Notes under the pieces: model-generated | Database searches by the model: none | What the model was told of the DNA's origin: nothing | What the model saw: only the letters and a program-made list of their open reading frames with translations | Source: Bermanella sp044597725 | GTDB taxonomy: Bacteria; Pseudomonadota; Gammaproteobacteria; Pseudomonadales; Oceanobacteraceae | Assembly: GCF_044597725.1 (NCBI RefSeq) | Contig: NZ_CP139003.1 | Coordinates: 3,224,001-3,288,000, forward strand | Direction of reading: 5' to 3' | Length of the DNA: 64,000 bases | Position numbers and translations under genes: made by a program | Shown: positions 1 through 9,121 of the stretch, in pieces | Layout: the number at the start of each line of letters is the position of its first letter | How positions within the stretch are numbered: the first letter of the stretch is position 1

Positions 1-1126
1 GATGCACAATAAGATTTGCATTTTTTAATACACCACTGGGAGAAAGTGCATCCAATAACTCATCAGCTTTATCTGGCACTAAAGATAAGTCGTATAGTAG
101 GTTTTGGCTGTAATCTAAATCTAACTCCTCGGCAAAATACTGCCAACGGTTAACACCCTCTCTTTGGCTCAAATTTACACCTAAATGTTGTAACGACCAT
201 TGCTCTCCCTTTAAGCCAAATTTGGCATGATCAAGCCATACGGACCAGCTATCCAGGCTTTGCTGTTGGACCCATAGTTGAGTATCCAAATCGGAGAACA
301 TATTTTGTTGCGAGAGTTCTAAATAGGGGCTGGATAAATTAAATTTAGCATAATGGAGAAGGCCTTCTTTAAATTCAAAACCCACTTTTGCGGAAGGCAT
401 GAACTGGCTAACAGGCGTTTCACCCGTGATTTTTTTTAGCCAATGAGCCACATCAACAGAGGGGATATCCATATTTCCGCGAGCATAAAATTGCTCTAAA
501 TTAAATGGATTACCCTCGCTGTAGACTTCCATGTTGGCACGAATCTGCTTTTCTTCACCATAAACTACGCTGCCGGTCATAAGCCGATGAAAGCCATCAC
601 CTGTCATAACGATATGATCAAGTTGGAGTATATTATCATCGCCAAAATCGACTGTGACATTATTTAATTCAAGATGTTGCTGTAACAACAACCGAGTAAT
701 CAATTTTTGAATAGCTTCTGGATTATTTTCTTGCTCACTCTCTTGTTTATCTCCAAACGATAAATAGAGACCAGATATGCGTACGCGATCAAACACAGGG
801 CTTAAATTAAGTAAGCTCAAACGTGGGTTGAGAACAGCGTCGATGGAGGCTATTGATAGATTTGCCTGGTGTGCCTGCTTGCCTGCAATTTTTACCCCTT
901 CTACTTGAATAGAGGGAATTAAAATTTGCATATCACCAGATAAACTTCGAATTTCTACATTTGAATCTAGGCGCTCACTTAGATAGTCTTCGGCGTATTC
1001 ACGGTATTGACCGATATAGGGAAAAATCTGCTGCCCTATTGCACTATACAAGGCCATCAATAAGAAGGCCGCGACCAAAAGAAGATTTAACGAGTTTAAG
1101 CTTTGTTTTAGAACCGTTTTATTCAT
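1..1126 (-). CDS. yhdP: YhdP-family AsmA-like envelope protein, N-terminal part (cut by window edge)
   Basis: The minus-strand frame is open from an ATG at 1126 to the window edge, giving about 375 N-terminal residues of a protein that is normally well over 1,000 residues. Residues about 13-30 form one hydrophobic membrane anchor, followed by a long beta-rich region typical of the DUF3971/AsmA-like repeats; the segment LLDALSPSG near the window edge resembles the conserved YhdP core. YhdP-type proteins bridge inner and outer membrane and are implicated in phospholipid transport. The ATG lies only 3 bases after the rng stop codon, so it is translated from the same transcript as mreBCD-maf-rng. 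Family assignment rests on both sequence and the conserved gene order; the C-terminus cannot be assessed. Confidence 0.82.
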   Translation of the reverse strand, partial: MNKTVLKQSLNSLNLLLVAAFLLMALYSAIGQQIFPYIGQYREYAEDYLSERLDSNVEIRSLSGDMQILIPSIQVEGVKIAGKQAHQANLSIASIDAVLNPRLSLLNLSPVFDRVRISGLYLSFGDKQESEQENNPEAIQKLITRLLLQQHLELNNVTVDFGDDNILQLDHIVMTGDGFHRLMTGSVVYGEEKQIRANMEVYSEGNPFNLEQFYARGNMDIPSVDVAHWLKKITGETPVSQFMPSAKVGFEFKEGLLHYAKFNLSSPYLELSQQNMFSDLDTQLWVQQQSLDSWSVWLDHAKFGLKGEQWSLQHLGVNLSQREGVNRWQYFAEELDLDYSQNLLYDLSLVPDKADELLDALSPSGVLKNANLIVH

Positions 1127-1129
1127 AGC

Positions 1130-2605
1130 CTATTGCAATATCACGTCATATTGCCCTTGACTGTATAGAGGCTCAACTTGAAGCTTAATCGTCTTGCCAA
1201 TAAAGTTCTCAAGATCAGCAAGGCTTTGGCTTTCTTCATCAAGAAATAAATCAACCACACTTTGTGACGCTAATACCAAATAGCCATTTGCATCATAGGC
1301 ACGGGCTTCACGCAACAACTCTCGAAATATTTCATAACAAATTGTTTCGGCTGTTTTAATTGTACCGCGCCCTTCACAGTGATGGCATGGTTCACAAATC
1401 ATTTGCCCCAAGCTTTCTCGTGTGCGCTTACGGGTCATTTCAACCAATCCCAGTTCCGATACTTGGGAAATTTTGGTTTTAGCGTGATCTTTTTCTAGCA
1501 CTTTTTCCAACATGCGTAATACTTGGCGTTGATGCTCACTATCGTCCATGTCGATAAAATCAATAATGATAATACCGCCTAAGTTACGTAACCTAAGTTG
1601 ACGGCCAATTACGGTGGCAGCTTCCAAATTTGTTTTGAAAATAGTTTCTTCTAAATTACGGTGGCCCACAAAGCCACCTGTATTAACATCAACCGTGGTC
1701 ATGGCTTCGGTTTGATCAATAATCAAATAACCGCCAGACTTCAACTGAACTTTGCGCTCTAACGCCTTTTGAATTTCATCTTCAACCGCATACAAATCAA
1801 AAATAGGACGCTCACCCGGATAATACTCAAGGCGAGGCTCTACTTCTGGCACAAAAGCTCTGGCAAATTCTTGTGCCTTTTGGAAGTTTTCTCGACTATC
1901 AATAAGTACTTTATCAACTTCTGGGCGAATAAAATCGCGGAAGGTTCTTAAATGCAGGGGGAGCTCTTCGTAAATCATGCTAGGTGCATCAGCGCTGCCC
2001 ATACGTTCTTTTACTTTGCCCCAAACACGCTGTAAGTACCGTGTATCCATTAATATTTCATCTTCACCCGCACCTTCAGCAGCGGTGCGCAAGATAAAAC
2101 CACACTCGTCATTAAGCCCTTCATCTTGCATACAGCGCTCAACAAGCTCACGCAAGCGCTGACGCTCTTGCTCATCTTCAATACGCTGACTGATACCAAC
2201 GTGCTGGGTGTATGGCATAAAAACAAGATAGCGAGAAGGGATAGATAACTGCGTAGTAAGACGGGCACCTTTTGTACCAATAGGGTCTTTGGTTACTTGT
2301 ACAACCAAGCTTTGCCCTTCATGAACAAGACTGGTAATAGCATCCGGCTGACGTTTAGCGGCATCGCTGTCTTTAACTGGACCATGAATATCGGCGGCAT
2401 GAATAAACGCCGCACGCTCAAGCCCAACGTCAACAAACGCAGCTTGCATACCCGGTAAAACGCGCACCACTTTGCCTTTGTATATATTACCTACAATGCC
2501 ACGGCGGTTAGTACGTTCTATATTAACTTCTTGCAACACTCCATTTTCAACCAACCCCATGCGGGTTTCGGTGGGAGTGACATTTAATAAGATTTCCGTA
2601 TTCAT
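1130..2605 (-). CDS. rng: Ribonuclease G
   Basis: Endoribonuclease of the RNase E/G family, acting in 16S rRNA 5' maturation and mRNA decay in the cytoplasm. At 491 residues it is the short RNase G form without the RNase E scaffold tail. An S1 RNA-binding domain occupies about residues 38-120 (GIVGNIYKGKVVRVLPGM). The catalytic metal-binding aspartates sit in TVDVN (D306) and IIIDF (D349), and the zinc-link cysteines that hold the dimer appear as C407-x2-C410 before EGRG. It follows maf and precedes yhdP in the mre operon, the usual gammaproteobacterial order. The ATG at 2605 gives the family-typical start MNTEILLNVTPTETR. Confidence 0.97.
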   Translation of the reverse strand: MNTEILLNVTPTETRMGLVENGVLQEVNIERTNRRGIVGNIYKGKVVRVLPGMQAAFVDVGLERAAFIHAADIHGPVKDSDAAKRQPDAITSLVHEGQSLVVQVTKDPIGTKGARLTTQLSIPSRYLVFMPYTQHVGISQRIEDEQERQRLRELVERCMQDEGLNDECGFILRTAAEGAGEDEILMDTRYLQRVWGKVKERMGSADAPSMIYEELPLHLRTFRDFIRPEVDKVLIDSRENFQKAQEFARAFVPEVEPRLEYYPGERPIFDLYAVEDEIQKALERKVQLKSGGYLIIDQTEAMTTVDVNTGGFVGHRNLEETIFKTNLEAATVIGRQLRLRNLGGIIIIDFIDMDDSEHQRQVLRMLEKVLEKDHAKTKISQVSELGLVEMTRKRTRESLGQMICEPCHHCEGRGTIKTAETICYEIFRELLREARAYDANGYLVLASQSVVDLFLDEESQSLADLENFIGKTIKLQVEPLYSQGQYDVILQ

Positions 2606-2643
2606 TATCTGTTCTTAGTCTGGCTTACAGACTGCAAAAAGGA

Positions 2644-3219
2644 TTACTGCCAATAAGGCACATTAAATTCGGTAAGCATATCGGCAACAGTTTCTAACGG
2701 TAAGCCTACAACATTACTAAAACTGCCCGCAATGGAGTTCACCAAGATTGCGCCCTTACCCTGAATACCGTATGCACCTGCTTTATCCATAGGCTCGCCC
2801 GTTTGTATATAACGAGCAATCAGATCTTCCGATAGTTGCTTAAACTGTACTTTTGTTTCCACAACACGGGTATCACAACGTGCCCCGTGACAAATACAAA
2901 CACCACTAAATACTTGATGTTGTCTGCCAGAAAGTCGCCTCAACATTTGCCGCGCATCTTCATCTGATTGCGGTTTACCTAAAATATCGCCATCAATAAC
3001 GACACTGGTATCACTGCCTAAAATAGGCAGTGAATCACCATTAGTAGCCTGACTCGCTTGTGCTTTTTCGGTTGCCAAGCGAGATACATAATCGTGGGCG
3101 GTTTCATTGGCCTTTACGGCCTCATCAATATCCACTGGTCTAACATCAATTTTGACCCCTATTTGCTGCAATAGTGCCTTTCGCCTAGGGGAGGACGAAG
3201 CCAATATGAGTACTGCCAT
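2644..3219 (-). CDS. maf: Maf-family nucleoside triphosphate pyrophosphatase (YhdE type)
   Basis: House-cleaning pyrophosphatase expected to hydrolyse dTTP/UTP and related modified nucleotides to the monophosphate, preventing their incorporation into nucleic acid. The N-terminal nucleotide-binding motif ASSSPRR (residues 7-13) is intact, as are LGSDTSVVIDG with the catalytic-region aspartate, LGKPQSDEDA and the late EPMDKAGAYGIQGKG signature. The length of 191 residues is normal for the family. It lies between mreD (6-bp gap) and rng, exactly the position of yhdE in Escherichia and Pseudomonas. Substrate preference for dTTP/UTP is inferred from this synteny and from similarity to YhdE rather than YceF. 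Confidence 0.94.
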   Translation of the reverse strand: MAVLILASSSPRRKALLQQIGVKIDVRPVDIDEAVKANETAHDYVSRLATEKAQASQATNGDSLPILGSDTSVVIDGDILGKPQSDEDARQMLRRLSGRQHQVFSGVCICHGARCDTRVVETKVQFKQLSEDLIARYIQTGEPMDKAGAYGIQGKGAILVNSIAGSFSNVVGLPLETVADMLTEFNVPYWQ

Positions 3220-3225
3220 AAACCC

Positions 3226-3696
3226 CTATGTCCTAAAAAACTGTCGAATAACAAATAGCAGGTTGTACCATAAAGGCCACACCAACGCACTGCCAACACT
3301 GGGCCAAAGCAGGGCTTGTTTACTGGCTTCACCCATAATTGATTCAATCCAAAAATTCATAAGTACATAAAGCCCTACCATCACAAAAACTAAAAAGCTT
3401 TGCTGCAAGGGGTTATAAAGTCGCATACGTGATTGCATCAACGCACTGATATAAGCCAACACACATAACGCCAGCGCACTTTGGCCTAACAACTGGCCAT
3501 GCAGTACATCATAAAGTAACCCCATGCTTAAACCGAGAAAGATCCCCGCCTTAGTTGGGCTAACTAATACCCAAAATACCAAAGTCATGGCAACGAATTC
3601 TGGTCGTACATAATCAATTAGGCGAGGTAATGGCACAATCGAAAATACCAGCGCCAAAAAAAATGTGGGTAATATGACAGCATACGCGCGGATCAT
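3226..3696 (-). CDS. mreD: Rod shape-determining protein MreD
   Basis: Small inner-membrane subunit of the elongasome (MreB-MreC-MreD-RodZ-PBP2-RodA) that directs lateral wall synthesis. The 156 residues contain about five hydrophobic segments, starting with the segment after MIRAY and including FVAMTLVFWVLVSP and the GLSMGLLYDVLHGQLLGQ motif characteristic of MreD. Its ATG overlaps the mreC stop by 4 bases (ATGA), indicating translational coupling. MreD sequences are poorly conserved, so the position directly after mreC supports the call as much as the sequence does. Confidence 0.93.
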   Translation of the reverse strand: MIRAYAVILPTFFLALVFSIVPLPRLIDYVRPEFVAMTLVFWVLVSPTKAGIFLGLSMGLLYDVLHGQLLGQSALALCVLAYISALMQSRMRLYNPLQQSFLVFVMVGLYVLMNFWIESIMGEASKQALLWPSVGSALVWPLWYNLLFVIRQFFRT

Positions 3697-4547
3697 GGTG
3701 CCTCCTGAGAAATAGTCGGCAAGCGGCTTTGCGCAGAGAATACCATAAGTACATAGCGAGAACGGTCGAGATGGGCCATGGGTTTTGCTTTTACAATCGC
3801 AAAGGGCTCACCTGGGTCATGTTCAACTGAGGTAATTTCACCCACAGGATAGCCCTTAGGATAACGACTCCCTAAGCCTGAGCTCACCAATAAGTCACCC
3901 ACTCGAATATCTGCGGTATCCGGCACATAAACTAAAACCAGCTCATCCAATTTACCAGAACCAACGACTATCGTGCGCAAACCATTGCGATTAACCTGTA
4001 CAGGAATAGCGTGATTACTGTCAGCCAACAGCAGGACACGGCTTGTATATGGCATAACTTCGATAACCTGCCCCATCAAGCCGAGGGCATCTAATATAGG
4101 CTGGCCCACAAAAACACCATCATTAGTGCCTTTGTTTAAAATAATTTCGTGGGTATAAGGATCAGGATCAACACCGATTAATTCAGCCACTAATACTTCG
4201 TCATCAAGCTGTTCTGAAGCATTAAGCAATTCCCGCAAACGATTGTTTTCGGCACGCAAAGAGACCATTTGTTGTACTTTTTGCTTAAGAATCAAGGCTT
4301 CGTTCTTTAACTGCTTGTTTTCATCCACCAGCTCAGCACGGGACGTGGCCGACTCCTCTGCCCACATGCCAATTTGCACAGGAATACCCGCCACCCAATG
4401 CACAGGCGTGTTGATGTAGCCCAATACATGGCGCACATGCTCAGCTGGTGCAAGATGCTTATCGGAAAGCAATAACACCACACACAAAAACATGGCCAAT
4501 AATAGGCGGTAACCAAGGGTTGGGCCGGAAGAAAAAATACCTTTGAT
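3693..4547 (-). CDS. mreC: Rod shape-determining protein MreC (apparent non-AUG start)
   Basis: Periplasmic scaffold of the elongasome, linking MreB/MreD to PBP2. It shows one N-terminal transmembrane helix (RLLLAMFLCVVLLLSD), a coiled coil at about residues 70-110 (ENKQLKNEALILKQKVQQM) and the beta-barrel MreC core with VGQPILDALGLMGQV. The only conventional start in frame is TTG at 4499, which has no Shine-Dalgarno sequence and would discard conserved N-terminal residues (KGIFSSGPTLGYR). In frame upstream is an in-frame TGA at 4562-4560, then AAGGAG, then ATC at 4547 six to seven bases later. No ATG, GTG or TTG lies in between. I therefore extend the gene to ATC 4547 (284 residues); a sequencing error at that base is the alternative. 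Confidence 0.9.
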   Translation of the reverse strand: MKGIFSSGPTLGYRLLLAMFLCVVLLLSDKHLAPAEHVRHVLGYINTPVHWVAGIPVQIGMWAEESATSRAELVDENKQLKNEALILKQKVQQMVSLRAENNRLRELLNASEQLDDEVLVAELIGVDPDPYTHEIILNKGTNDGVFVGQPILDALGLMGQVIEVMPYTSRVLLLADSNHAIPVQVNRNGLRTIVVGSGKLDELVLVYVPDTADIRVGDLLVSSGLGSRYPKGYPVGEITSVEHDPGEPFAIVKAKPMAHLDRSRYVLMVFSAQSRLPTISQEAP

Positions 4548-4596
4548 GGTGTGCTCCTTTCAAAAACAGCAACGGCAGTTTGTGAAAGCTAAGCTA

Positions 4597-4628
4597 ATCG
4601 GGGCTAAATATTATAATTATGCCCCGAT
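4597..4628 (-). promoter_or_regulatory. Stem-loop between mreB and mreC
   Basis: Perfect 8-bp inverted repeat (ATCGGGGC at 4597-4604 and GCCCCGAT at 4621-4628) with a 16-nt AT-rich loop, just after the mreB stop codon. There is no U-tract on either strand, so it is not a good intrinsic terminator. It could protect the mreB 3' end or limit read-through, keeping MreB more abundant than MreC/MreD; that role is inference. Confidence 0.45.
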
Positions 4629-4640
4629 AGCCGCTAATGA

Positions 4641-5681
4641 CTAATATTCAGAAGCCATTAGCTCAAGCTGTTGGTCTGTCATGGTCTCTAATGCACGACC
4701 ACCACCACGGGCAACACAGGTAAGCGGGTCATCAGCCACAATAACAGGCAAGCCAGTTTCTTCGCTTAACAGCTTATCTAGGTTGTTAAGCATGGCGCCA
4801 CCACCAGTCAAGACAAGACCTCGCTCGGCAATATCAGACGCCAATTCAGGTGGGCATTGCTCAAGTGCACTTTTCACTGCTTGCACAATTGCAGCCAAAG
4901 ACTCTTGCAGCGCTTCTAAAATTTCGTTTGAGTTCAGGGTAAATGAACGCGGGATACCTTCCGCTAGATTACGACCGCGAACATCAATCTCACGAATATC
5001 ATTACCCGGATAAGCAGTACCAATCTCTTGTTTAATGCGTTCCGCTGTGGCTTCACCAATAAGTGAACCATAGTTACGACGAACATAGGTTACGATGGAT
5101 TCATCGAATTTATCACCACCTACTTTAACCGATTCACTATAAACCACACCATTTAACGAGATAATGGCAATCTCAGTGGTACCACCACCAATATCCACAA
5201 CCATAGAGCCACTGGCATCCTCAACTGGAAGGCCAGCACCGATAGCCGCAGCCATTGGTTCTTCTATAAGATAAACCTTACGTGCACCAGCACCAATACA
5301 GGATTCGCGGATAGCCTTGCGTTCTACTTGGGTCGATTTGCATGGCACACACACCAAAACACGAGGGCTGGGTGTAAAATACGAGCTTTCGTGTACTTTT
5401 TTGATAAAATGCTGCAGCATTTTTTCAGTCACCTGAAAGTCGGCAATAACACCGTCTTTCAAGGGACGAATAGCTTGAATATTGCCGGGTGTACGACCCA
5501 GCATGCGCTTGGCATCGTGCCCTACCGCTGCCACCGCTTTTTGGTTACCTTGTGTTCTAACCGCCACTACGGAGGGTTCGTTTAAGGTAATGCCTTTCTC
5601 ACGTTCATAAATTAAGGTATTAGCGGTTCCCAAGTCGATTGAAAGGTCACTTGAGAACATCCCTCTTAGTTTTTTAAACAT
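4641..5681 (-). CDS. mreB: Rod shape-determining protein MreB (actin homologue)
   Basis: Cytoplasmic actin-like ATPase that assembles into membrane-associated filaments and positions the cell-wall elongation machinery. The 346-residue length is standard. Actin-fold motifs are visible: phosphate-1 SIDLGTANTLIY near residue 15, VVDIGGGTTEIAIISL (phosphate-2) and GLVLTGGGAMLNNLDKLL (adenosine). The N-terminal MFKKLRGMFSSDL is the amphipathic membrane-binding region. It is the first gene of mreBCD-maf-rng-yhdP and is divergent from gatCAB, as in Pseudomonas. The promoters of both operons must lie in the 132-bp gap to the gatC start. Confidence 0.98.
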   Translation of the reverse strand: MFKKLRGMFSSDLSIDLGTANTLIYEREKGITLNEPSVVAVRTQGNQKAVAAVGHDAKRMLGRTPGNIQAIRPLKDGVIADFQVTEKMLQHFIKKVHESSYFTPSPRVLVCVPCKSTQVERKAIRESCIGAGARKVYLIEEPMAAAIGAGLPVEDASGSMVVDIGGGTTEIAIISLNGVVYSESVKVGGDKFDESIVTYVRRNYGSLIGEATAERIKQEIGTAYPGNDIREIDVRGRNLAEGIPRSFTLNSNEILEALQESLAAIVQAVKSALEQCPPELASDIAERGLVLTGGGAMLNNLDKLLSEETGLPVIVADDPLTCVARGGGRALETMTDQQLELMASEY

Positions 5682-5813
5682 CCGTCGAATCCAAAGATGA
5701 TGTAAATAATTATTTTGAGCCTTAGACTATCAACCACGGGGTTTTTGAGCAAGGCACAAATATGTTAACTTATGCCCTTTTCCACGCTTACATTAAAGCA
5801 GAGAGACTTTTCC

Positions 5814-6101
5814 ATGGCGCTTGATAGTAAAGATGTGAAGAACATCGCAAATTTAGCACGGCTCGCACTGGACGATAACAACATCGAACAGTATCGAAGT
5901 GAGCTTAGCAATATTCTCGATTTAGTCGAGCAAATGAATGCGGTTGATACCGAAAACGTACAACCTTTGGCGCACCCTACCGATGCGATCCAACGTTTAC
6001 GCCCTGATGAAGTAACCGAAACCAATCAGCGCGAAAAATACATGGCCAATGCCCCAGCCCAAGAACAAGGTCTATTTCTTGTCCCTAAAGTTGTTGAATA
6101 A
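5814..6101 (+). CDS. gatC: Asp-tRNA(Asn)/Glu-tRNA(Gln) amidotransferase subunit C
   Basis: Smallest subunit of the GatCAB amidotransferase, which converts misacylated Glu-tRNA(Gln) or Asp-tRNA(Asn) to the correct amide form; GatC wraps around and stabilises GatA. ATG 5814 is chosen over an upstream in-frame ATG at 5772 because it is preceded by GAGAGA at a 7-base spacing and gives the family-typical beginning MALDSKDVKNIANLARLAL and the usual length of 95 residues. The C-terminal LRPDEV and AQEQGLFLVPKVVE are conserved GatC features. Its stop is followed almost directly by gatA. Confidence 0.95.
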   Translation: MALDSKDVKNIANLARLALDDNNIEQYRSELSNILDLVEQMNAVDTENVQPLAHPTDAIQRLRPDEVTETNQREKYMANAPAQEQGLFLVPKVVE

Positions 6102-6113
6102 GTGAACCCAACC

Positions 6114-7574
6114 ATGCATAACTTAACCATTGCCCAAATATCTGAGGGCTTAGCCACTGGTAAGTTCACCAGTGTTGAGATTACACAGCATTTTTTAGAT
6201 CGAATTGAAAAGTTAGACCAATCGAATGATGGCCTAAATAGCTTTATTACGGTTACCCGTGAGCAAGCTTTAGCCGATGCCCAAGCTGCCGATGAACGCC
6301 GTGCGGCTGGCAACGCCACGGCTTGGACCGGTGTCCCTTTCGCACACAAGGACATTTTTTGTACAGACGGTGTATTAACAACCTGCGGCAGTAAAATGTT
6401 GAGCAACTTTGTTGCCCCATACGATGCGACCATTGTTAAAAACTTTAAAGACCAAGGCGCCGTTTGCTTGGGTAAAACCAATATGGATGAATTCGCCATG
6501 GGTTCATCAAACGAAAGTTCTTTTTTTGGTGCCGTCAAAAACCCTTGGAACCACAAAGCTATTCCTGGCGGTTCATCCGGTGGTAGCGCTGCCGCCGTTG
6601 CGGCTCGCTTAGCACCTGCTGCCACGGGCACAGATACCGGCGGCTCTATTCGTCAGCCATCTGCCCTATGCGGATTAACGGGCCTTAAGCCGACTTATGG
6701 TCGCTGTTCACGTTGGGGTATGATCGCCTTTGCTTCATCTTTGGATCAGGCCGGCCCCATGGCACAAACCGCGGAAGATGCTGCAATGATGCTTAATGTC
6801 ATGGCGGGTTTTGATAATAAAGACAGCACCAGTATTGAGCGCCCTGAAGAAGATTTCACCGCGCATTTAAACGATGACATCAAAGGTAAAGTCATTGGTT
6901 TACCCAAAGAGTTTTTCCCTGATAGCCTTGACGGTGAAATGGCAAATACCATGCGTACTGCCATTGCTGAATTTGAGAAACTTGGTTGCACGGTTAAAGA
7001 AATCAGCCTACCCAGTACCGATTTAGCCATCCCTGCTTATTATGTAGTGGCACCGGCAGAGTGTAGCGCTAACCTATCGCGTATGGATGGCGTTCGATTT
7101 GGCTATCGTTGTGAAGATCCTAAAGATGTTGAAGATCTTTACATGCGTAGCCGTGGCGAAGGCTTTGGCGCAGAAGTTAAACGCCGTATTATGATTGGAA
7201 CCTATGCCTTATCTACCGGTTTTTATGATGCCTACTATGTAAAAGCACAGAAAATTCGTCGCTTAATTAAAAATGACTTTGTAAAAGCATTTGAAGATGT
7301 GGATTTCATTATGGGACCCACCACTCCAAGCCCAGCCTTTAATATTGGCGAAAAGAATGACGATCCAGTTTCCATGTATATGGAAGATAAGTTTACTTTA
7401 TCGTGCAACTTGGCGGGTTTACCTGGGATGTCGATTCCTGCCGGTACAATTAATGGTTTGCCTGTGGGTTTACAGATAATGGGTAATTACTGGAATGAAG
7501 CGGGTATGTTAAACATAGCCCATAAGTTCCAGCAAACCACTGATTATCATAAACAAGCACCACAAGGCATTTAA
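6114..7574 (+). CDS. gatA: Glutamyl-tRNA(Gln) amidotransferase subunit A
   Basis: Amidase-signature subunit that hydrolyses glutamine and delivers ammonia to GatB. With the start at ATG 6114, the catalytic triad falls at K79 (AHKDIFC), S154 (PGGSSGGS) and S178 (TGTDTGGSIRQP), the canonical GatA numbering, which supports this start over the in-frame GTG at 6102 immediately after the gatC stop. Length 486 residues. The operon gatC-gatA-gatB is complete, so the organism presumably forms Gln-tRNA and/or Asn-tRNA at least partly by transamidation; whether GlnRS and AsnRS also exist cannot be seen from this window. Confidence 0.96.
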   Translation: MHNLTIAQISEGLATGKFTSVEITQHFLDRIEKLDQSNDGLNSFITVTREQALADAQAADERRAAGNATAWTGVPFAHKDIFCTDGVLTTCGSKMLSNFVAPYDATIVKNFKDQGAVCLGKTNMDEFAMGSSNESSFFGAVKNPWNHKAIPGGSSGGSAAAVAARLAPAATGTDTGGSIRQPSALCGLTGLKPTYGRCSRWGMIAFASSLDQAGPMAQTAEDAAMMLNVMAGFDNKDSTSIERPEEDFTAHLNDDIKGKVIGLPKEFFPDSLDGEMANTMRTAIAEFEKLGCTVKEISLPSTDLAIPAYYVVAPAECSANLSRMDGVRFGYRCEDPKDVEDLYMRSRGEGFGAEVKRRIMIGTYALSTGFYDAYYVKAQKIRRLIKNDFVKAFEDVDFIMGPTTPSPAFNIGEKNDDPVSMYMEDKFTLSCNLAGLPGMSIPAGTINGLPVGLQIMGNYWNEAGMLNIAHKFQQTTDYHKQAPQGI

Positions 7575-7604
7575 CTTAAGGTCAATTAAGAGGAATTTAC
7601 CATT

Positions 7605-9059
7605 ATGGAATGGGAAGTAGTAATCGGCCTTGAGATCCATGCTCAGTTGGCCACAAAATCAAAAATCTTTTCTGGTTCAAGCACCGCGTTTGGTGCCGAA
7701 CCTAATACGCAAGCATCATTGGTAGATTTAGGTCTACCCGGTGTACTGCCTGTATTTAATGAACAAGCCCTTAAGATGGCGGTAAAATTCGGCTGCGCCA
7801 TTAACGCTGAAATAGGCAAGGTATCGGTATTCGACCGCAAAAACTATTTTTACCCCGATTCACCTAAGGGCTATCAAACCACTCAGTTGCACCATCCAAT
7901 TGTTGGCAAAGGCTATATTGATATTGACCTTGAAGACGGAACGGTAAAACGCATTAATGTTACCCGCGCTCACTTAGAAGAAGACGCAGGTAAGTCATTG
8001 CATGAAGATTTTCATGGTATGTCGGGCATTGATTTAAACCGCGCTGGTACACCCTTAATTGAAATTGTATCTGAGCCCGAAATACGCAGCGCTAAAGAAG
8101 CGGCTGCGTATTTTAAAAAGATGCATAGCATTGTTACCTATTTAGGTATCTGTGATGGTGATTTATCCCAAGGCTCTATGCGCTGCGACTGTAACGTCTC
8201 ACTGCGCCCCAAAGGCCAGGAAGAATTTGGTACGCGCACAGAAATCAAAAACGTGAATAGCTTCCGCTTTGTTGAACAAGCCATTAACGTTGAGATTGAA
8301 CGCCAGATGGATATTTTAGAAGATGGCGGTTCGATTACTCAGGAAACACGTTTATTTGACCCAGTAAAAATGGAAACGCGTTCTATGCGTTCAAAAGAAG
8401 TAGAAAATGATTATCGCTACTTCCCATGCCCTGATCTTTTACCCGTAGTGATTGATGATGAATTCATTCAACATATAAAAGACACTCTGCCGGAACTACC
8501 AGACCAGAAAAAACAGCGCTTAATTGAGCAACATGGTTTAAGCGAGTACGACGCCGGAGTATTAAGTGCTAGCCGGGAAATGGCCGACTACTTCGAAGCC
8601 GTTGCGCAAAAGTGTGGAGACTACAAATTGGCGGCTAACTGGGTAATGGGTGAATTATCTGCAGCGTTAAATAAAAACGAAGTGGATATTCAAAACAGCC
8701 CTGTTTCATCTGAGCAATTGGGTCAGATGTTGGTACGCATTAAGGATGATACGATTTCGGGCAAAGGCGGTAAGACTCTTTTCCAAGCCCTTTGGGATGA
8801 AAAAGGCGATGACGTCGATACCCTAATTGATAGCCTTGGCTTAAAACAAGTCACCGATACTGGCGCCATCGAAGCCATTGTTGATGAGGTTATTGCCAAT
8901 AACCAACCACAAGTTGATCAATATGTAAGTGCCGAACCCGATAAACGCGGCAAAATGATTGGTTTCTTTGTGGGCCAAGTCATGAAAGCCTCAAAGGGTA
9001 CAGCCAACCCTGGCATGGTTAACAAAATGCTGAAAGAAAAGCTGGATGCACTTTGTTAA
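7605..9059 (+). CDS. gatB: Aspartyl/glutamyl-tRNA(Asn/Gln) amidotransferase subunit B
   Basis: Kinase and tRNA-binding subunit of GatCAB: it phosphorylates the misacylated glutamyl/aspartyl group and completes amidation with ammonia from GatA. It begins MEWEVVIGLEIHAQL, the invariant GatB opening, and contains YFYPDSPKGYQ, the GDLSQGSMRCDCNVSLRP cradle motif with metal-binding cysteines, and a C-terminal YqeY-like tRNA-binding tail. AGAGGA precedes ATG 7605. The length of 484 residues is typical. A strong terminator follows, closing the operon. Confidence 0.97.
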   Translation: MEWEVVIGLEIHAQLATKSKIFSGSSTAFGAEPNTQASLVDLGLPGVLPVFNEQALKMAVKFGCAINAEIGKVSVFDRKNYFYPDSPKGYQTTQLHHPIVGKGYIDIDLEDGTVKRINVTRAHLEEDAGKSLHEDFHGMSGIDLNRAGTPLIEIVSEPEIRSAKEAAAYFKKMHSIVTYLGICDGDLSQGSMRCDCNVSLRPKGQEEFGTRTEIKNVNSFRFVEQAINVEIERQMDILEDGGSITQETRLFDPVKMETRSMRSKEVENDYRYFPCPDLLPVVIDDEFIQHIKDTLPELPDQKKQRLIEQHGLSEYDAGVLSASREMADYFEAVAQKCGDYKLAANWVMGELSAALNKNEVDIQNSPVSSEQLGQMLVRIKDDTISGKGGKTLFQALWDEKGDDVDTLIDSLGLKQVTDTGAIEAIVDEVIANNQPQVDQYVSAEPDKRGKMIGFFVGQVMKASKGTANPGMVNKMLKEKLDALC

Positions 9060-9075
9060 TTAAAAAATGCACCAA

Positions 9076-9121
9076 AATAATACAGGTAGCCTGAGGGCTA
9101 TCTGTATTATTGGCCATTTTT
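9076..9121 (+). terminator. Rho-independent terminator of gatCAB
   Basis: A 16-bp stem with one G-U pair (9076-9091 with 9096-9111) closes on a TGAG tetraloop and is followed by GGCCATTTTT. It lies 17 bp after the gatB stop. Confidence 0.85.

Noticed and set aside
4307..4516. Overlapping 69-codon frame inside mreC
   Set aside because: Shadow frame rich in Cys/Trp with no family features; mreC explains the region.
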